Part shown: in pieces, positions 17,509-26,641 of the stretch | How positions within the stretch are numbered: position 1 is the first letter of the stretch | Layout: each line of letters starts with the position of its first letter | Origin: CBDAUN01 sp965200645 | GTDB lineage: Bacteria; Pseudomonadota; Gammaproteobacteria; Arenicellales; JAJDZL01 | Assembly (NCBI GenBank): GCA_965200645.1 | Contig: CBDAUN010000003.1 | Coordinates: 496,001 to 560,000 of the forward strand | Direction of reading: 5' to 3' | DNA: 64,000 nucleotides | The notes under the pieces: model-generated | What the model was told of the DNA's origin: nothing | The model's input: only the letters and a program-made list of their open reading frames with translations | The model's database searches: none | Made by a program: the position numbers and the translations under genes

Positions 17509-17805
17509 TTAAGCAGCTAATCTGTCAATTTCTTCGACTCTAACGTTTTTCTTTTCTTTGTAAGTCTTGCTTGCGTTCCGGTTTTTCATCTCGTGATCTC
17601 CGTAAACTGCAGCGTAAATCGTATTTCTTTCAAGACCAATGTCTCGAAGGTGATGATCAGACAACTTCGACAATTCTCGAACCGCTGACCTCATGGCCAT
17701 GCGACGTCTGACCAAATTAATCAATTTTCTAATCTTCGCTCCTATCGATACTTGATTGCGCACCTGCGCATACGGATGGAACTTTATAACTTTACTGACT
17801 GCCAT
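17509..17805 (-). CDS. DUF1127 small basic protein
   Basis: A 98-aa basic protein with the DUF1127 (YjiS-like) motif ELSKLSDHHLRDIGLERNTI at about residues 45-64, preceded by an arginine-rich helix (RRRMAMRSAVREL). Family members are short proteins, some tied to RNA binding, phosphate or stress responses in proteobacteria. This copy has an extra basic C-terminal tail. A strong CAGGAGT lies eight bases before the ATG. A 27-codon gene for a membrane peptide sits 40 bases upstream on the same strand and may share its transcript. Confidence 0.85.
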   Translation of the reverse strand: MAVSKVIKFHPYAQVRNQVSIGAKIRKLINLVRRRMAMRSAVRELSKLSDHHLRDIGLERNTIYAAVYGDHEMKNRNASKTYKEKKNVRVEEIDRLAA

Positions 17806-17844
17806 GTGTTTTACTCCTGTAATCTTAAAGGCAATATGAAACTA

Positions 17845-17928
17845 CTAAACTACGGCCAACATTACTGAAATCAGAATGGCTCCGCCGCTAACCGCCATTC
17901 CAACTTGGTAAAAAAATTTGAAGAACAT
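17845..17928 (-). CDS. 27-aa hydrophobic small protein
   Basis: ATG at 17928-17926 opens a 27-codon frame ending in TAG. The peptide starts MFFKFFYQVGMAV, continues with a glycine pair and ends in a hydrophobic run (AILISVMLAVV), so it should span or lie in the membrane. AAGGAAG is placed about six bases before the ATG, which is good support for translation. It is followed after 40 bases by the DUF1127 gene. No family is recognised; it could be a small membrane protein or a leader peptide. Confidence 0.5.
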   Translation of the reverse strand: MFFKFFYQVGMAVSGGAILISVMLAVV

Positions 17929-18460
17929 AAATGACTTCCTTTGATTGTCTAGAAAGCAAAACTACCTACAGTTCTTTGGGAATATTTATGTCAAGTTTTC
18001 TTCACTTAATTGAACTAAGTCTCTGAAACAAAATATGGGAATAAAATACTTTATATCAAGATGTTAGAGATTGATATATTTTCCTAGATATATGAATATA
18101 TATTCATGTATATCAGCAATATTTGTAGCCAGTTCTTCGCTATCATTTTGATCAACATTCAACGCTGAAAAAACCCCATTTCAAAGTTCTGATGAGCGAA
18201 TCTAAATCTTAGTAATTACTGGTTAAAAAATGTAGATATTTCTCTTAACAAAATTTAAATATCTAGTAAAAACATAGAGTTACAGGACATACAAGACTTT
18301 AAATAGTGGATAAATGATTAATTTGCCCCTGACACGACGCCATTTCGGTAAAGTTGAAGCGACTATTCAGTTATGCAGATGCAGAATTGGAATACTTTTG
18401 CACCAGTATTTATCGTAGAATATTCACTCTTCTACATTTGATTTCGCAGAAAGAACGCCT
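17929..18460. promoter_or_regulatory. AT-rich intergenic region with palindrome and putative leuC promoter
   Basis: About 530 bases without a credible gene. It contains a perfect 14-base palindrome TGAATATATATTCA (18093-18106), extendable with one mismatch to 18088-18111, which could be an operator. A plausible promoter for leuCD is TTGCAC (18398-18403), 17-base spacer, TATTCA (18421-18426), giving a short leader. No leucine-rich leader peptide or attenuator was found. The minus-strand promoter for the 27-aa/DUF1127 unit must also lie here. Confidence 0.4.
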
Positions 18461-19867
18461 ATGGCCACCAACACACTTTATGACAACATTTTTGAAAGCC
18501 ACACCGTTTGCCAACTGCCTACAGGTCAATATCAACTCTTTATTGGCCTTCATTTAGTCCACGAAGTTACCAGCCCACAAGCCTGCGATATGCTTCGTGA
18601 AAGAGGCCTGAAAGTAGCGTTTCCAGAACGAACGGTGGCAACTATAGACCACATCATTCCAACGGACAGTTTAGTTAGACCGTATTCAGATGTTCAGGCA
18701 GAAGCGATGGCTAAAGCTCTGGAGTCAAATACCCAGCAGTTCAACATCCAGTTTTTCGATAGTTCGACACCACACCAGGGAATCGTTCATGTTATAGGGC
18801 CTGAACTCGGTATGGTTCATCCGGGAATGACAGTCGCATGTGGTGATTCTCACACTTCAACTCATGGTGCATTTGGCACAATTGCATTTGGTATTGGCAC
18901 TTCGCAAGTTGGTGATGTTCTCGCTACACAGTGCCTTTCAGTAGACCGACTCAAAGTTCGTCGTATCGAAGTTGATGGAGAATTGCGCACCGGGGTTTTT
19001 GCAAAGGATGTCATTCTCTATATTATTCGCATGCTCGGTGCCAGCGGCGGTATTGGCCACGCTTATGAATACGCCGGTTCAACCATAGAGGCGATGACAA
19101 TGGAGCAGCGCATGACTGTCTGCAACATGTCAATTGAAGGTGGTGCCCGATGCGGCTACGTCAACCCGGACCAAGTCACTTACGATTACATAAAGGGTCG
19201 TACCTATGCACCTAGCGACGATACCTGGAATCAGGCTATTCGAACTTGGGACTCAACACGCTCCACACCAAGTGCTGAATACGATGATGTAAAGCATTTT
19301 TCCGCTTCGGACATTTCACCGCAAGTCACCTGGGGAATAAATCCCGGACAATGTATCGGGGTTGATGAAACTCTACCAGAACTTTCTTCGCTTCCAATTG
19401 AGGAAAGGCAAAATGCACAGATCGCTTATCAGCACATGAAACTTCGTGAAGGACAGAAAATGACCGATGTAAAGGTGGATGTAGTATTTATCGGTAGCTG
19501 CACAAATTCAAGAATTGAAGACCTTCGTGCTGCTGCCGAAGTCGTAAAGGAACAACGCGTAGCAAAGCACGTTCGAGCGATTGTCGTTCCAGGTTCCAAG
19601 CAAGTCGCAGGTCAGTCTGTTGATGAGGGTTTGGATCAGATATTTAGGGAGGCCGGGCTTGAGTGGCGAGAGCCTGGATGCTCAATGTGTTTGGCTATGA
19701 ATCCTGATAAACTCGAAAATGATGAAGTATGTGCAAGCACCAGTAATCGCAACTTCATTGGACGCCAAGGCAGTCCCAACGGTCGAACTTTACTAATGTC
19801 ACCTCAAATGGCAGCTGCTGCGGCAGTAAACGGACACGTCACCGATGTCCGCACAGTATTGAATTGA
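18461..19867 (+). CDS. leuC: 3-isopropylmalate dehydratase large subunit
   Basis: A 468-aa aconitase-family protein that, with LeuD, isomerises 2-isopropylmalate to 3-isopropylmalate in leucine synthesis in the cytoplasm. The 4Fe-4S ligands are visible as the Cys of GSCTNSR (about 346) and the pair in PGCSMCLAMN (about 406-409). Other family marks are CGDSHTSTHGAFG and EGGARCGYVNPDQ. Length is normal. leuD follows after 38 bases. No leuA or leuB is present in the window, so the leucine pathway is split on this chromosome. Confidence 0.96.
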   Translation: MATNTLYDNIFESHTVCQLPTGQYQLFIGLHLVHEVTSPQACDMLRERGLKVAFPERTVATIDHIIPTDSLVRPYSDVQAEAMAKALESNTQQFNIQFFDSSTPHQGIVHVIGPELGMVHPGMTVACGDSHTSTHGAFGTIAFGIGTSQVGDVLATQCLSVDRLKVRRIEVDGELRTGVFAKDVILYIIRMLGASGGIGHAYEYAGSTIEAMTMEQRMTVCNMSIEGGARCGYVNPDQVTYDYIKGRTYAPSDDTWNQAIRTWDSTRSTPSAEYDDVKHFSASDISPQVTWGINPGQCIGVDETLPELSSLPIEERQNAQIAYQHMKLREGQKMTDVKVDVVFIGSCTNSRIEDLRAAAEVVKEQRVAKHVRAIVVPGSKQVAGQSVDEGLDQIFREAGLEWREPGCSMCLAMNPDKLENDEVCASTSNRNFIGRQGSPNGRTLLMSPQMAAAAAVNGHVTDVRTVLN

Positions 19868-19905
19868 AAAAATCGAATTCAAAAATCCACAGATAACTAT
19901 TGATA

Positions 19906-20523
19906 ATGGCTAGTCAGAAAATTATTCAAGTCTCAGGACGTGCACTTGTTATTCGGGGCAATGACATCGACACAGACAGAATCATTCCAGCACGATTTCT
20001 CAAAGAAATTACCTTTGCAAATCTTGGAAATTACCCATTTTATGATGAACGATTTAATATTGATGGGAGCGAAAAGCTCCACCCTATGAATGACCCGCAG
20101 AATCAAAATGCTAGGATATTGATAGTGAATAAAAACTTCGGTTGCGGGTCAAGTCGCGAACACGCTCCGCAGGCATTGAAGCGATGGGGAATTGATGCAA
20201 TTATCGGAGAGTCGTTTGCAGAAATTTTTGCCAGTAACTGCAGTACGATTGGCATTCCGGCCTTGCGTGTTTCCGAGCAGCAGGCTCAAGAGATTCAGGA
20301 CATTGCAGAAGGTAACCCTAGCCTCATCTGGCAAGTCAACCTGGACCCGGTAAACGTTAGTACTGAAGGCTTCTCCGCAGTGGCGAACATACCGGATCAT
20401 TACAGAAACGCACTGGTCAACGGTCTATGGGATAGCACCAGCCTTTTGCTGGACAATTCTCACTTAGTGAAAAATCTAAGCAAAGAATTGCCTTACATGA
20501 ATGACTACCAAACTGGTAGTTAA
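19906..20523 (+). CDS. leuD: 3-isopropylmalate dehydratase small subunit
   Basis: A 205-aa swivelling-domain partner of LeuC. Marks are GNDIDTDRIIPARFLK near the N-terminus and NFGCGSSREHAPQAL, the substrate-binding loop, in the middle. The start is the ATG at 19906; a TTG two codons earlier is rejected because MASQKI fits family starts better. No clear Shine-Dalgarno sequence is seen, so translation may follow coupling to leuC. It ends 10 bases from the convergent MFS gene. Confidence 0.95.
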   Translation: MASQKIIQVSGRALVIRGNDIDTDRIIPARFLKEITFANLGNYPFYDERFNIDGSEKLHPMNDPQNQNARILIVNKNFGCGSSREHAPQALKRWGIDAIIGESFAEIFASNCSTIGIPALRVSEQQAQEIQDIAEGNPSLIWQVNLDPVNVSTEGFSAVANIPDHYRNALVNGLWDSTSLLLDNSHLVKNLSKELPYMNDYQTGS

Positions 20524-20532
20524 TCGCCTCAA

Positions 20533-21735
20533 TTAAGATTCTGAAGCGTGAATTTTGTATAGCCTGGGTAAATACAGCCCGGCCACCAGCACTGCTATTG
20601 CAATTGCAACAAACGAAGCTTCGAAGTTATTGGTGGTCCAAATTAACACACCAAACAGTGGCGGTATTGCCGCCACGCCACCGTAAAAAATAAATTGAAC
20701 TCCGCCTGTCCATTCCGGTGCCATTCCTTTAGGCGCCCTGGACGCGATTTCAGAAAGGTAAACTCCATTCCAACTATGCGTGGACCCGCCTAGGATGAAT
20801 GCAAATAGATACAGTAGAATTACATTCCACTCGAGTGTTATAACCAGCATTCCAAAGATTGAACTGGCAGATATGATGCCAATAATGACCAGAGTCAGTT
20901 TTGGAGAAAGAAATCTATCCGCAACAATTCCCCAGCACAGTCGACCTACAATTCCACCAATGTTGACAAACAGAAAACATGCACCAGCTGATACAAGGTC
21001 GAAACCAATGTTTTGCACCAGATAAACCACAAAGAAACTGGCGACACTGACCTGAACACCTGCGTAAATAAATCCGACCACTGAAAACCCTCTTAGCAAC
21101 GGGACTTTAAGTACCGTTCCAACGGGTCGAATAATTGAACTTGGCGACCAACTCACGACTTGAGTGGTATTTTGATCGTACTTTTTGTGCATTGGCTGCA
21201 ATATCAATATTGAAATAATCCCTAATATTGCAATTGCCAGCACCGAAATCTTCCAATTCAACCAAACAACAATTGGCGGCACAACCAGTGCAGCAAACGC
21301 ACCACCGAAAGTAACACCTGACTGCTTAATCGAAAACAAAAATGAACGATTCTTTTCAGTGGTCACTGCCATCATCACATCAGCATTGGCAGGGTTAATT
21401 GGCCCGTATGCAAGACCCAGAAGTAGTGCACACAGTAGTGCGAATACCGGCGATGCCAGTGTCATACTCGCTAATCCAGCAACTGCCAAAACAGCCGTAG
21501 CCTGAAGCACACGAACTGGCCCGAACCTCGCAATAAAGCTGGTTGAATAACTACCCGAGAACATCGCAAAGAAGTAGACTAAACCGCTGAAGATACCTAC
21601 CTCAGTCGCTCTTACCCCGATATCAGGAGCAGCATCAGGGGCGACAACTGCGACTCCAAGGATTGCTGCGCTGCCGACTGCCATAGTCAACATCATTGCA
21701 AGACTTGGCAGTAGACCTTGAAAAAGACTGCTCAT
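20533..21735 (-). CDS. MFS transporter
   Basis: A 400-aa inner-membrane protein with 12 hydrophobic segments in two six-helix halves. After helix 2 there is a short loop ending in RFGPVRVL, and in the second half the matching loop WGIVADRFLSPKL, the usual MFS signature position. The family covers organic acid, sugar and drug carriers; this sequence resembles the CynX/NarK-like or monocarboxylate-type groups, but substrate cannot be assigned. It is convergent with leuD. A HAD hydrolase gene lies 104 bases upstream on the same strand and may be co-transcribed. Confidence 0.85.
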   Translation of the reverse strand: MSSLFQGLLPSLAMMLTMAVGSAAILGVAVVAPDAAPDIGVRATEVGIFSGLVYFFAMFSGSYSTSFIARFGPVRVLQATAVLAVAGLASMTLASPVFALLCALLLGLAYGPINPANADVMMAVTTEKNRSFLFSIKQSGVTFGGAFAALVVPPIVVWLNWKISVLAIAILGIISILILQPMHKKYDQNTTQVVSWSPSSIIRPVGTVLKVPLLRGFSVVGFIYAGVQVSVASFFVVYLVQNIGFDLVSAGACFLFVNIGGIVGRLCWGIVADRFLSPKLTLVIIGIISASSIFGMLVITLEWNVILLYLFAFILGGSTHSWNGVYLSEIASRAPKGMAPEWTGGVQFIFYGGVAAIPPLFGVLIWTTNNFEASFVAIAIAVLVAGLYLPRLYKIHASES

Positions 21736-21839
21736 GAAATTCTGACTGAGAAAGAATTAAATTTATTGATTGATTGATCGCAGTTCGCGCTGATCAATCA
21801 CTTATCGAAGACTCGGACGGTATCTGACTGTATTTGAAT

Positions 21840-22550
21840 TTAGCAACCAAGTGCCTCTGCAAGCTCCACAAAGTCGTTGGCTACAATGTCGTAAGTACCG
21901 GTAGCTTGAAGATCGGTTGCCTGACATGGACCATGTTCCGTTGGTCGGGCTACAAAAGCAGTCTTGTATCCACAATTTGCAGCTGCAACAAGGTCACTGT
22001 TGTGCGCTGCGACCAGCATACATTGATGCGTGGAAAGATCCAGCATCTGTGCGGACTTGATATAGGACTCTGGCTGCGGCTTGTAATGTCTGACAACTTC
22101 TGCGCCGAGCACCATGTCCCAAGGTAATTCTGCATTCTTAGCCATATTCACAATGAGAGAAACATTGCCGTTGGACAACGTAGCAATGATGTATTTGCTC
22201 TTCAGTCTTTTCAAACCCTCTACTGAATCTTTCCACGGTCTGAGTCGATGCCAGGCACGATTTAAATGGTCTAGTTCAGCCTCATCAAGATTATCAATTC
22301 GAAGCTCAGTCAAAACTTCCTTTAGATTTTGATAATGAAGTAAATCGAGTTTGGTCCAGGGTTTTGAACCTGTTCTGATTCTTTCCATTGAGGGTTGGTA
22401 TTTCGCCCGCCATCGATCAGCGAAATCATCACCATTCACTCCCCGTAATTTCGGAATACTGGCAACTTCCTCTGAGATACTCGACCGCCAATCAACGACA
22501 GTTCCAAAGACATCAAACAGTACAGCTTTAACTTGATTCGGCAAGGTCAC
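21840..22550 (-). CDS. Haloacid dehalogenase type II-family hydrolase
   Basis: A 236-aa HAD-fold hydrolase, a distant paralogue of the protein at 1542-2267. Motif I is FDVFGTVVDWRSS (nucleophile Asp at about residue 12), motif II TLSNGNVS, and the Lys of HYKPQPESY. The fourth motif VAAHNSDLVAA has the His-Asn-Ser-Asp form typical of L-2-haloacid dehalogenases, with FVARPTEHG after it, so this copy is closer to a true haloacid dehalogenase than the first. The start is GTG at 22550, as no ATG lies near motif I. It lies upstream of the MFS gene, which could import its substrate; that link is inference. Confidence 0.85.
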   Translation of the reverse strand: MTLPNQVKAVLFDVFGTVVDWRSSISEEVASIPKLRGVNGDDFADRWRAKYQPSMERIRTGSKPWTKLDLLHYQNLKEVLTELRIDNLDEAELDHLNRAWHRLRPWKDSVEGLKRLKSKYIIATLSNGNVSLIVNMAKNAELPWDMVLGAEVVRHYKPQPESYIKSAQMLDLSTHQCMLVAAHNSDLVAAANCGYKTAFVARPTEHGPCQATDLQATGTYDIVANDFVELAEALGC

Positions 22551-22812
22551 ACCTGGTATGACTTTCAGATTACGTCGCTAATGTGAAGCGTTTTACCAAA
22601 GCCTGTGATTATAGTATTCAAGTAGTAATAATTTGGTGAGAAGACCTAAATCAGGCAGTATTGGATTGTTCCACAGTTCATAACTTACTCTTAAAGTAAC
22701 AACATATGTATTTGTTTTAGAAAGGATTTCAATAGTGTTTACTTCATAGTTAATTTGACTGTTTGAATTCACGCCGAAATACCTTCTGATACAAATATAA
22801 TTGTATTTAAGT

Positions 22813-22887
22813 GGGCGATTAGCTCAGGGGAAGAGCGCTGTCCTCACACGGCAGAAGCCACTGGTTCAAATCCAGTATCGCCCACCA
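22813..22887 (+). tRNA. tRNA-Val (anticodon CAC)
   Basis: A complete cloverleaf: acceptor GGGCGAT/ATCGCCC, D arm GCTC/GAGC, anticodon stem CTGTC/GGCAG (one T-G pair) with loop CTCACAC giving anticodon CAC, five-base variable loop, T stem ACTGG/CCAGT with loop TTCAAAT, and encoded 3' ACCA. It reads GUG codons. It stands alone, convergent with the EamA gene. Confidence 0.95.
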
Positions 22888-22907
22888 TTTTCAGTTACCC
22901 TACCCTA

Positions 22908-23777
22908 CTATCTGCCTGTACCAATTCGTACATTTACGTAATTTGCAGATAGAATCAAGATTGCACCAACAACCATAGAAGTTGTAATCGACTCCTGGTA
23001 AAGCCACAATCCAGCGACCGCAATGAGTGGTAAGCGCAAATAGTCAAGTGGGATGATCATCATTAGCTCACCTAGTTTCATTGCAGTGGCCATGCAATAA
23101 TGTGCGAATAAAATTCCGACAGTTATAAATATGATTAGTAAAAATCCTCCCATATCCGGAACTTGAACCGGACCCGTTGTCATAAGAAGTACTGTCGTCA
23201 AAGGTAATTGCAAAAGAGTCATGTAAAACAAAATGCACAAAGGGGTTTCAGTTCGAGACAAACTTCGTGTACCCATCATTGATGAAGCAAATCCTATAGC
23301 ACCAATTAGCATTACTATCGATACTGGGTCAAAGTTGACACCAAAGGGTTGCACTATGATCAATATTCCAGCAAAACCTACAAGAATGACAACTACTCGT
23401 TTCAAGAGCAGTTTTTCTTTTAAGATTATTGGTGCCAATACTGCCAACCACAACGGAACTGTAAACTCTATTGCAAACACATGAGCCAGTGGCAAAAACG
23501 CAATGGAGTAGAACCAACCGAACTGCCCCACAAAATGGGTCGTGTTGCGAAGAAGATGCAACCCTATACGTTGAGTACTGAGTTGTTTGAATTTATCCTT
23601 TGATAATGCAACTACAAAAACGACTATGGGAACGGAAATAAGAGAGCGAATAAATAAAATCGATGGAGTATCGATTTGATATGAAACTTCACGAGTAGCT
23701 ATTGCGACGAAGGTAAAAGACGCCACAGAGCCAGACATCCATAGGAATGCTGTGTGAACCAATGGTACTGCCCCCAA
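22908..23777 (-). CDS. EamA/DMT-family transporter
   Basis: A 289-aa inner-membrane protein with ten hydrophobic helices in two EamA repeats of five, as in RhaT/YdcZ/RarD-type drug and metabolite exporters. Visible marks are the Pro-containing helix end AFLPLAHVFAIEFTVPLW in the first half and its match AMKLGELMMIIPLDYLRLP in the second. The start is TTG at 23777, supported by AGGAG four bases before it; the next ATG would cut into helix 1. Single gene between tRNA-Val and the end of the sox operon. Substrate unknown. Confidence 0.85.
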   Translation of the reverse strand: MGAVPLVHTAFLWMSGSVASFTFVAIATREVSYQIDTPSILFIRSLISVPIVVFVVALSKDKFKQLSTQRIGLHLLRNTTHFVGQFGWFYSIAFLPLAHVFAIEFTVPLWLAVLAPIILKEKLLLKRVVVILVGFAGILIIVQPFGVNFDPVSIVMLIGAIGFASSMMGTRSLSRTETPLCILFYMTLLQLPLTTVLLMTTGPVQVPDMGGFLLIIFITVGILFAHYCMATAMKLGELMMIIPLDYLRLPLIAVAGLWLYQESITTSMVVGAILILSANYVNVRIGTGR

Positions 23778-23937
23778 TAATCTCCTACAGCGCTATTTAC
23801 CCTTGAAAAGGCTCTAAATCGAATACCCTGTGGGTGTTTACCTCTTTTGGCCAAACACCTTACAGTATTTGTGAGAAGATCTAAGTGTTCAAAGATTCAA
23901 GCAAAGTGATTCTTGCTATGAATCACGAAGCCTCAAT

Positions 23938-24741
23938 TTAGTTCGCCAGGTCTGGTTCGTAGACAATAGTGGCAGGGGTGCCTGGGTAGATAAACCTATC
24001 CTCATAGTTCATACGAAATACATATGGGTAAGTCGATCCGATTTCTGACGGTGATATCGCAGGTTCTACTTGAGCAGAAAATAACCGATCTGAACCCTCA
24101 AAGCGGACGTTGACTTCACTCACATTCAACAATCCACGCATCACATCATAGGAAACTGGCACTCTAATAACCAGGTCTCCAAATTTTGCCAAAGTCATCA
24201 GCACCTGTGGGTCAATCCGACGTGTTAAATACATCCCTTCTACAACGTCCATAGTTTCAACGTATGCATCAAATGGCGCCACTAACTTGGTGCGTTCTAA
24301 CTTTACCTCAACAATTCTTCGCTTGGCCTCCGCCTCGACCAGTTTCAAGCGAGTCTGTTTGACCTGTCGTTCTACAGATTCGAAGTCAGTCGTAGATAGT
24401 GACCCTCTATCATAAAGTTCCAAATTTCTTTCATGTTCGGCTTCCAATTCCTGCAATTCGATCGAAATTCGATCGACTCTGGCTTGCTGAATTTTCAAGG
24501 CGGCCTGCTGAATCCTCGAATCCAACTCAACTACTACCGCACCAGCCTCTACAATGTCACCAACTTTAGCATTTACGGCAACTACCTGCCCCTTTCCTGG
24601 TGCAACTATCTGAACTCGTGTTCCAAAATCTACCATCCCATGAAGTTCGGCAGCTAAGATGTTGCCACTTACCAGTACTCCCGCCAAGAACGAAAATACG
24701 CACTTTAAAATCACTCGAGTCATTCTAATTTTAGTTTTCAT
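23938..24741 (-). CDS. HlyD-type membrane fusion protein
   Basis: A 267-aa periplasmic adaptor with an N-terminal signal or membrane helix (about 10-30). A split lipoyl/barrel-sandwich domain follows (GKGQVVAVNAKVGDIVEAG and KLVAPFDAYVETMDVVEGMYL) around a helical hairpin (about 75-145), then a beta-barrel domain. It is shorter than most adaptors and lacks the final membrane-proximal domain. The start overlaps the tolC stop by 11 bases, so the two are co-translated. No RND, ABC or MFS pump gene follows, so the inner-membrane partner is missing here or encoded elsewhere. It is the last gene of the long sox transcript. Confidence 0.85.
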   Translation of the reverse strand: MKTKIRMTRVILKCVFSFLAGVLVSGNILAAELHGMVDFGTRVQIVAPGKGQVVAVNAKVGDIVEAGAVVVELDSRIQQAALKIQQARVDRISIELQELEAEHERNLELYDRGSLSTTDFESVERQVKQTRLKLVEAEAKRRIVEVKLERTKLVAPFDAYVETMDVVEGMYLTRRIDPQVLMTLAKFGDLVIRVPVSYDVMRGLLNVSEVNVRFEGSDRLFSAQVEPAISPSEIGSTYPYVFRMNYEDRFIYPGTPATIVYEPDLAN

Positions 24742-26041
24742 GTGAGAACACCTGCTTTCCCATGAGTAGGTCGAGTTGAGTCCAAACTAAAACCGTTTGA
24801 AAATCAACTTGAGATTTATCACGCAATGCACCCAATAACTTTGCCTGTGCATCACCAAGATCGGACTTGACTTCAAGCTCGTACAGCGTACGACTGCGGT
24901 CTAAGTAGTAATCGCGATACTCTGTAGCCACGTCAGCGGCAACTGAAGAAGTCGACAACTCATTTAATTCCAACCATAACTGCAATGTTGTTTCTCGCAG
25001 GTCAAATTCAATAGAAGTTAAATTTGCGTATGACTGTTCGACAGCAATTCTATTCCTTTGCTGAGTGACGCGTTTTTCACTACCCGCGTACAGTGGCACT
25101 CGAAGTTCTATAGCAACCGTGGCTTCATCCCTTGTACCAATTGGCTGTTGCCACTTCTTTCCTTCAATAATTCCTTGAACACTCGGCTTAAACTTAGCCT
25201 CTCGACTTCCCGCTGTGTGTATAGCCTCTTGGACTTGAAGTTTTGCAATTTCCAGTTCGGGATTGGCATCCAAAACTTTTGCCAATAGGTCATTGTATTC
25301 CGGCAATTCCCGCTCTAAAAACTCTGATAAGTCAGGTAAAGTTAGATCACGAGGAACGTAATCCTCCAATCCCATCGCATTGGCAAGTCGACGTCTTGAT
25401 GCTTGACGCTCGTAATTTGCTTTTTGACGAATAACAAATGCTGCTTGATATTTTGCCTGAGATTCCAGAACCTCGACTTGAGTGTAGGTGCCAAAATCGG
25501 TGTAACCTTCCTGCAAACGACTAAATCTAAGGAAATCCACCGTCATCTCTTCATTCTTCACTCCATAATCCAAATCAGCCAGCAACACTTCTAGATACCG
25601 TTGCAGAATCAATAGTCTATTTTTTTGCAGCTCCTGATCCAGTTGCTTTCTTGCCCGCTGCAACCCAACACTCCTCGCCTTTTTCATTTCACTTCTGCTT
25701 CCGAAATCGAACAAATCTTGAACAATCCGCAAAGTTGCACTGCTGTCATCCCTGGAGTGTTCTAACCCCTCCATTGCTCGGTCAACACGTTCTCCCGTGA
25801 GATATAAATCGATTGTGGGATCAAATGCAGAGGAAACCAAGTCAAGTTCGGCTTGGGCACTATCAATGTTCAAACTGAATGTTCGAAGTGCTGGATTGTC
25901 ACCATTGGCATAACTCAAAGCCTGATCCAGCGTTAAAGTGTTTTCTGGTGGTGGTTCAGCAGCGAATCCAATCAGGGAAACACACGCGAATATGCCGCCA
26001 ATCATCGCCATAACCCACTTGAGTTGGCAGTAGCGAATCAT
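24731..26041 (-). CDS. TolC-family outer-membrane efflux protein
   Basis: A 436-aa outer-membrane channel of the TolC/OEP family. It has a signal sequence (about 8-28), TLDQALSYANGDNPAL at the start of the first repeat, and two long helical halves (IVQDLFDFGSRSEM and KFKPSVQGII near the turns) with the usual repeat VRVPLYAGSE-like segment (RVPLYAGSEKRV, about 305). Length is normal for the family. It lies 26 bases downstream of the SoxW-like gene and overlaps the adaptor gene, forming a channel-adaptor pair at the end of the sox operon. Confidence 0.88.
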   Translation of the reverse strand: MIRYCQLKWVMAMIGGIFACVSLIGFAAEPPPENTLTLDQALSYANGDNPALRTFSLNIDSAQAELDLVSSAFDPTIDLYLTGERVDRAMEGLEHSRDDSSATLRIVQDLFDFGSRSEMKKARSVGLQRARKQLDQELQKNRLLILQRYLEVLLADLDYGVKNEEMTVDFLRFSRLQEGYTDFGTYTQVEVLESQAKYQAAFVIRQKANYERQASRRRLANAMGLEDYVPRDLTLPDLSEFLERELPEYNDLLAKVLDANPELEIAKLQVQEAIHTAGSREAKFKPSVQGIIEGKKWQQPIGTRDEATVAIELRVPLYAGSEKRVTQQRNRIAVEQSYANLTSIEFDLRETTLQLWLELNELSTSSVAADVATEYRDYYLDRSRTLYELEVKSDLGDAQAKLLGALRDKSQVDFQTVLVWTQLDLLMGKQVFSHEN

Positions 26042-26067
26042 TGTTTCGCGGGTACTTCCGATTGGAT

Positions 26068-26637
26068 TTAGGTAGATGTTTGGTCGCGCCGTTCGCGCTT
26101 GAACTTTACGAAATTAGTTCTTTCGTAGTGCTTGTCCACAACAAACTCACCAAGCAACATGAATTCCTCGGCATCCTTGGTAGCACCGGTGTAGCGCATC
26201 ACCGGCTCGCCTTTTAAATCCAAAAATAGAAACACGGGGGTTGCACGAATTCTGTTATATTTCAGCGCAAAATCCTTTTCAGGCACCTCATTTCCTTCAA
26301 AATCTACGATCAAATTGTCGCCTTCGACATTCATCGTGATGATTCGAAAGTTCTTTTGATAGTAATCTTGAACATCTACCTGATTCAATATGGTAACCTT
26401 CATACGTTCACACCACGGACAATCGTTCAATTCAAACATCACCAAGATGCAAACTTGTCCTTCCTCTTGTGCGAGTTCTACCTCTTCTTGAAGGTCACCA
26501 AAGGTTTGATGAAAGAAGTATTCCTCTGGATCGCGGGTTTCGGCTGAGACGATCTGAGAAATTACACAAAGGCAAGCCAGTAGCCAAAAACCAATTCGAA
26601 CAAAGACTGGTTTAGCACTGCTTCGCCTTATCGACAT
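26068..26637 (-). CDS. Periplasmic thioredoxin-fold protein, SoxW-like
   Basis: A 189-aa protein with an N-terminal signal (IGFWLLACLCVISQIVSA) and a thioredoxin domain carrying the active site CPWC (about residues 73-76) with the cis-proline loop RATPVF. Proteins of this kind (SoxW, thioredoxin_2 type) are found in sox clusters, where they keep SoxYZ or SoxB cysteines reduced. The gene begins four bases after the soxB stop, so it is in the same operon. A tandem version of the same fold is encoded at 39961-41025. Confidence 0.85.
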   Translation of the reverse strand: MSIRRSSAKPVFVRIGFWLLACLCVISQIVSAETRDPEEYFFHQTFGDLQEEVELAQEEGQVCILVMFELNDCPWCERMKVTILNQVDVQDYYQKNFRIITMNVEGDNLIVDFEGNEVPEKDFALKYNRIRATPVFLFLDLKGEPVMRYTGATKDAEEFMLLGEFVVDKHYERTNFVKFKRERRDQTST

Positions 26638-26641
26638 AATT

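Noticed and set aside
23833..23859. Inverted repeat GGTGTTT/AAACACC after the adaptor gene as a terminator
   Set aside because: The loop is 13 bases, and no T-run follows on the minus strand; weak evidence only.
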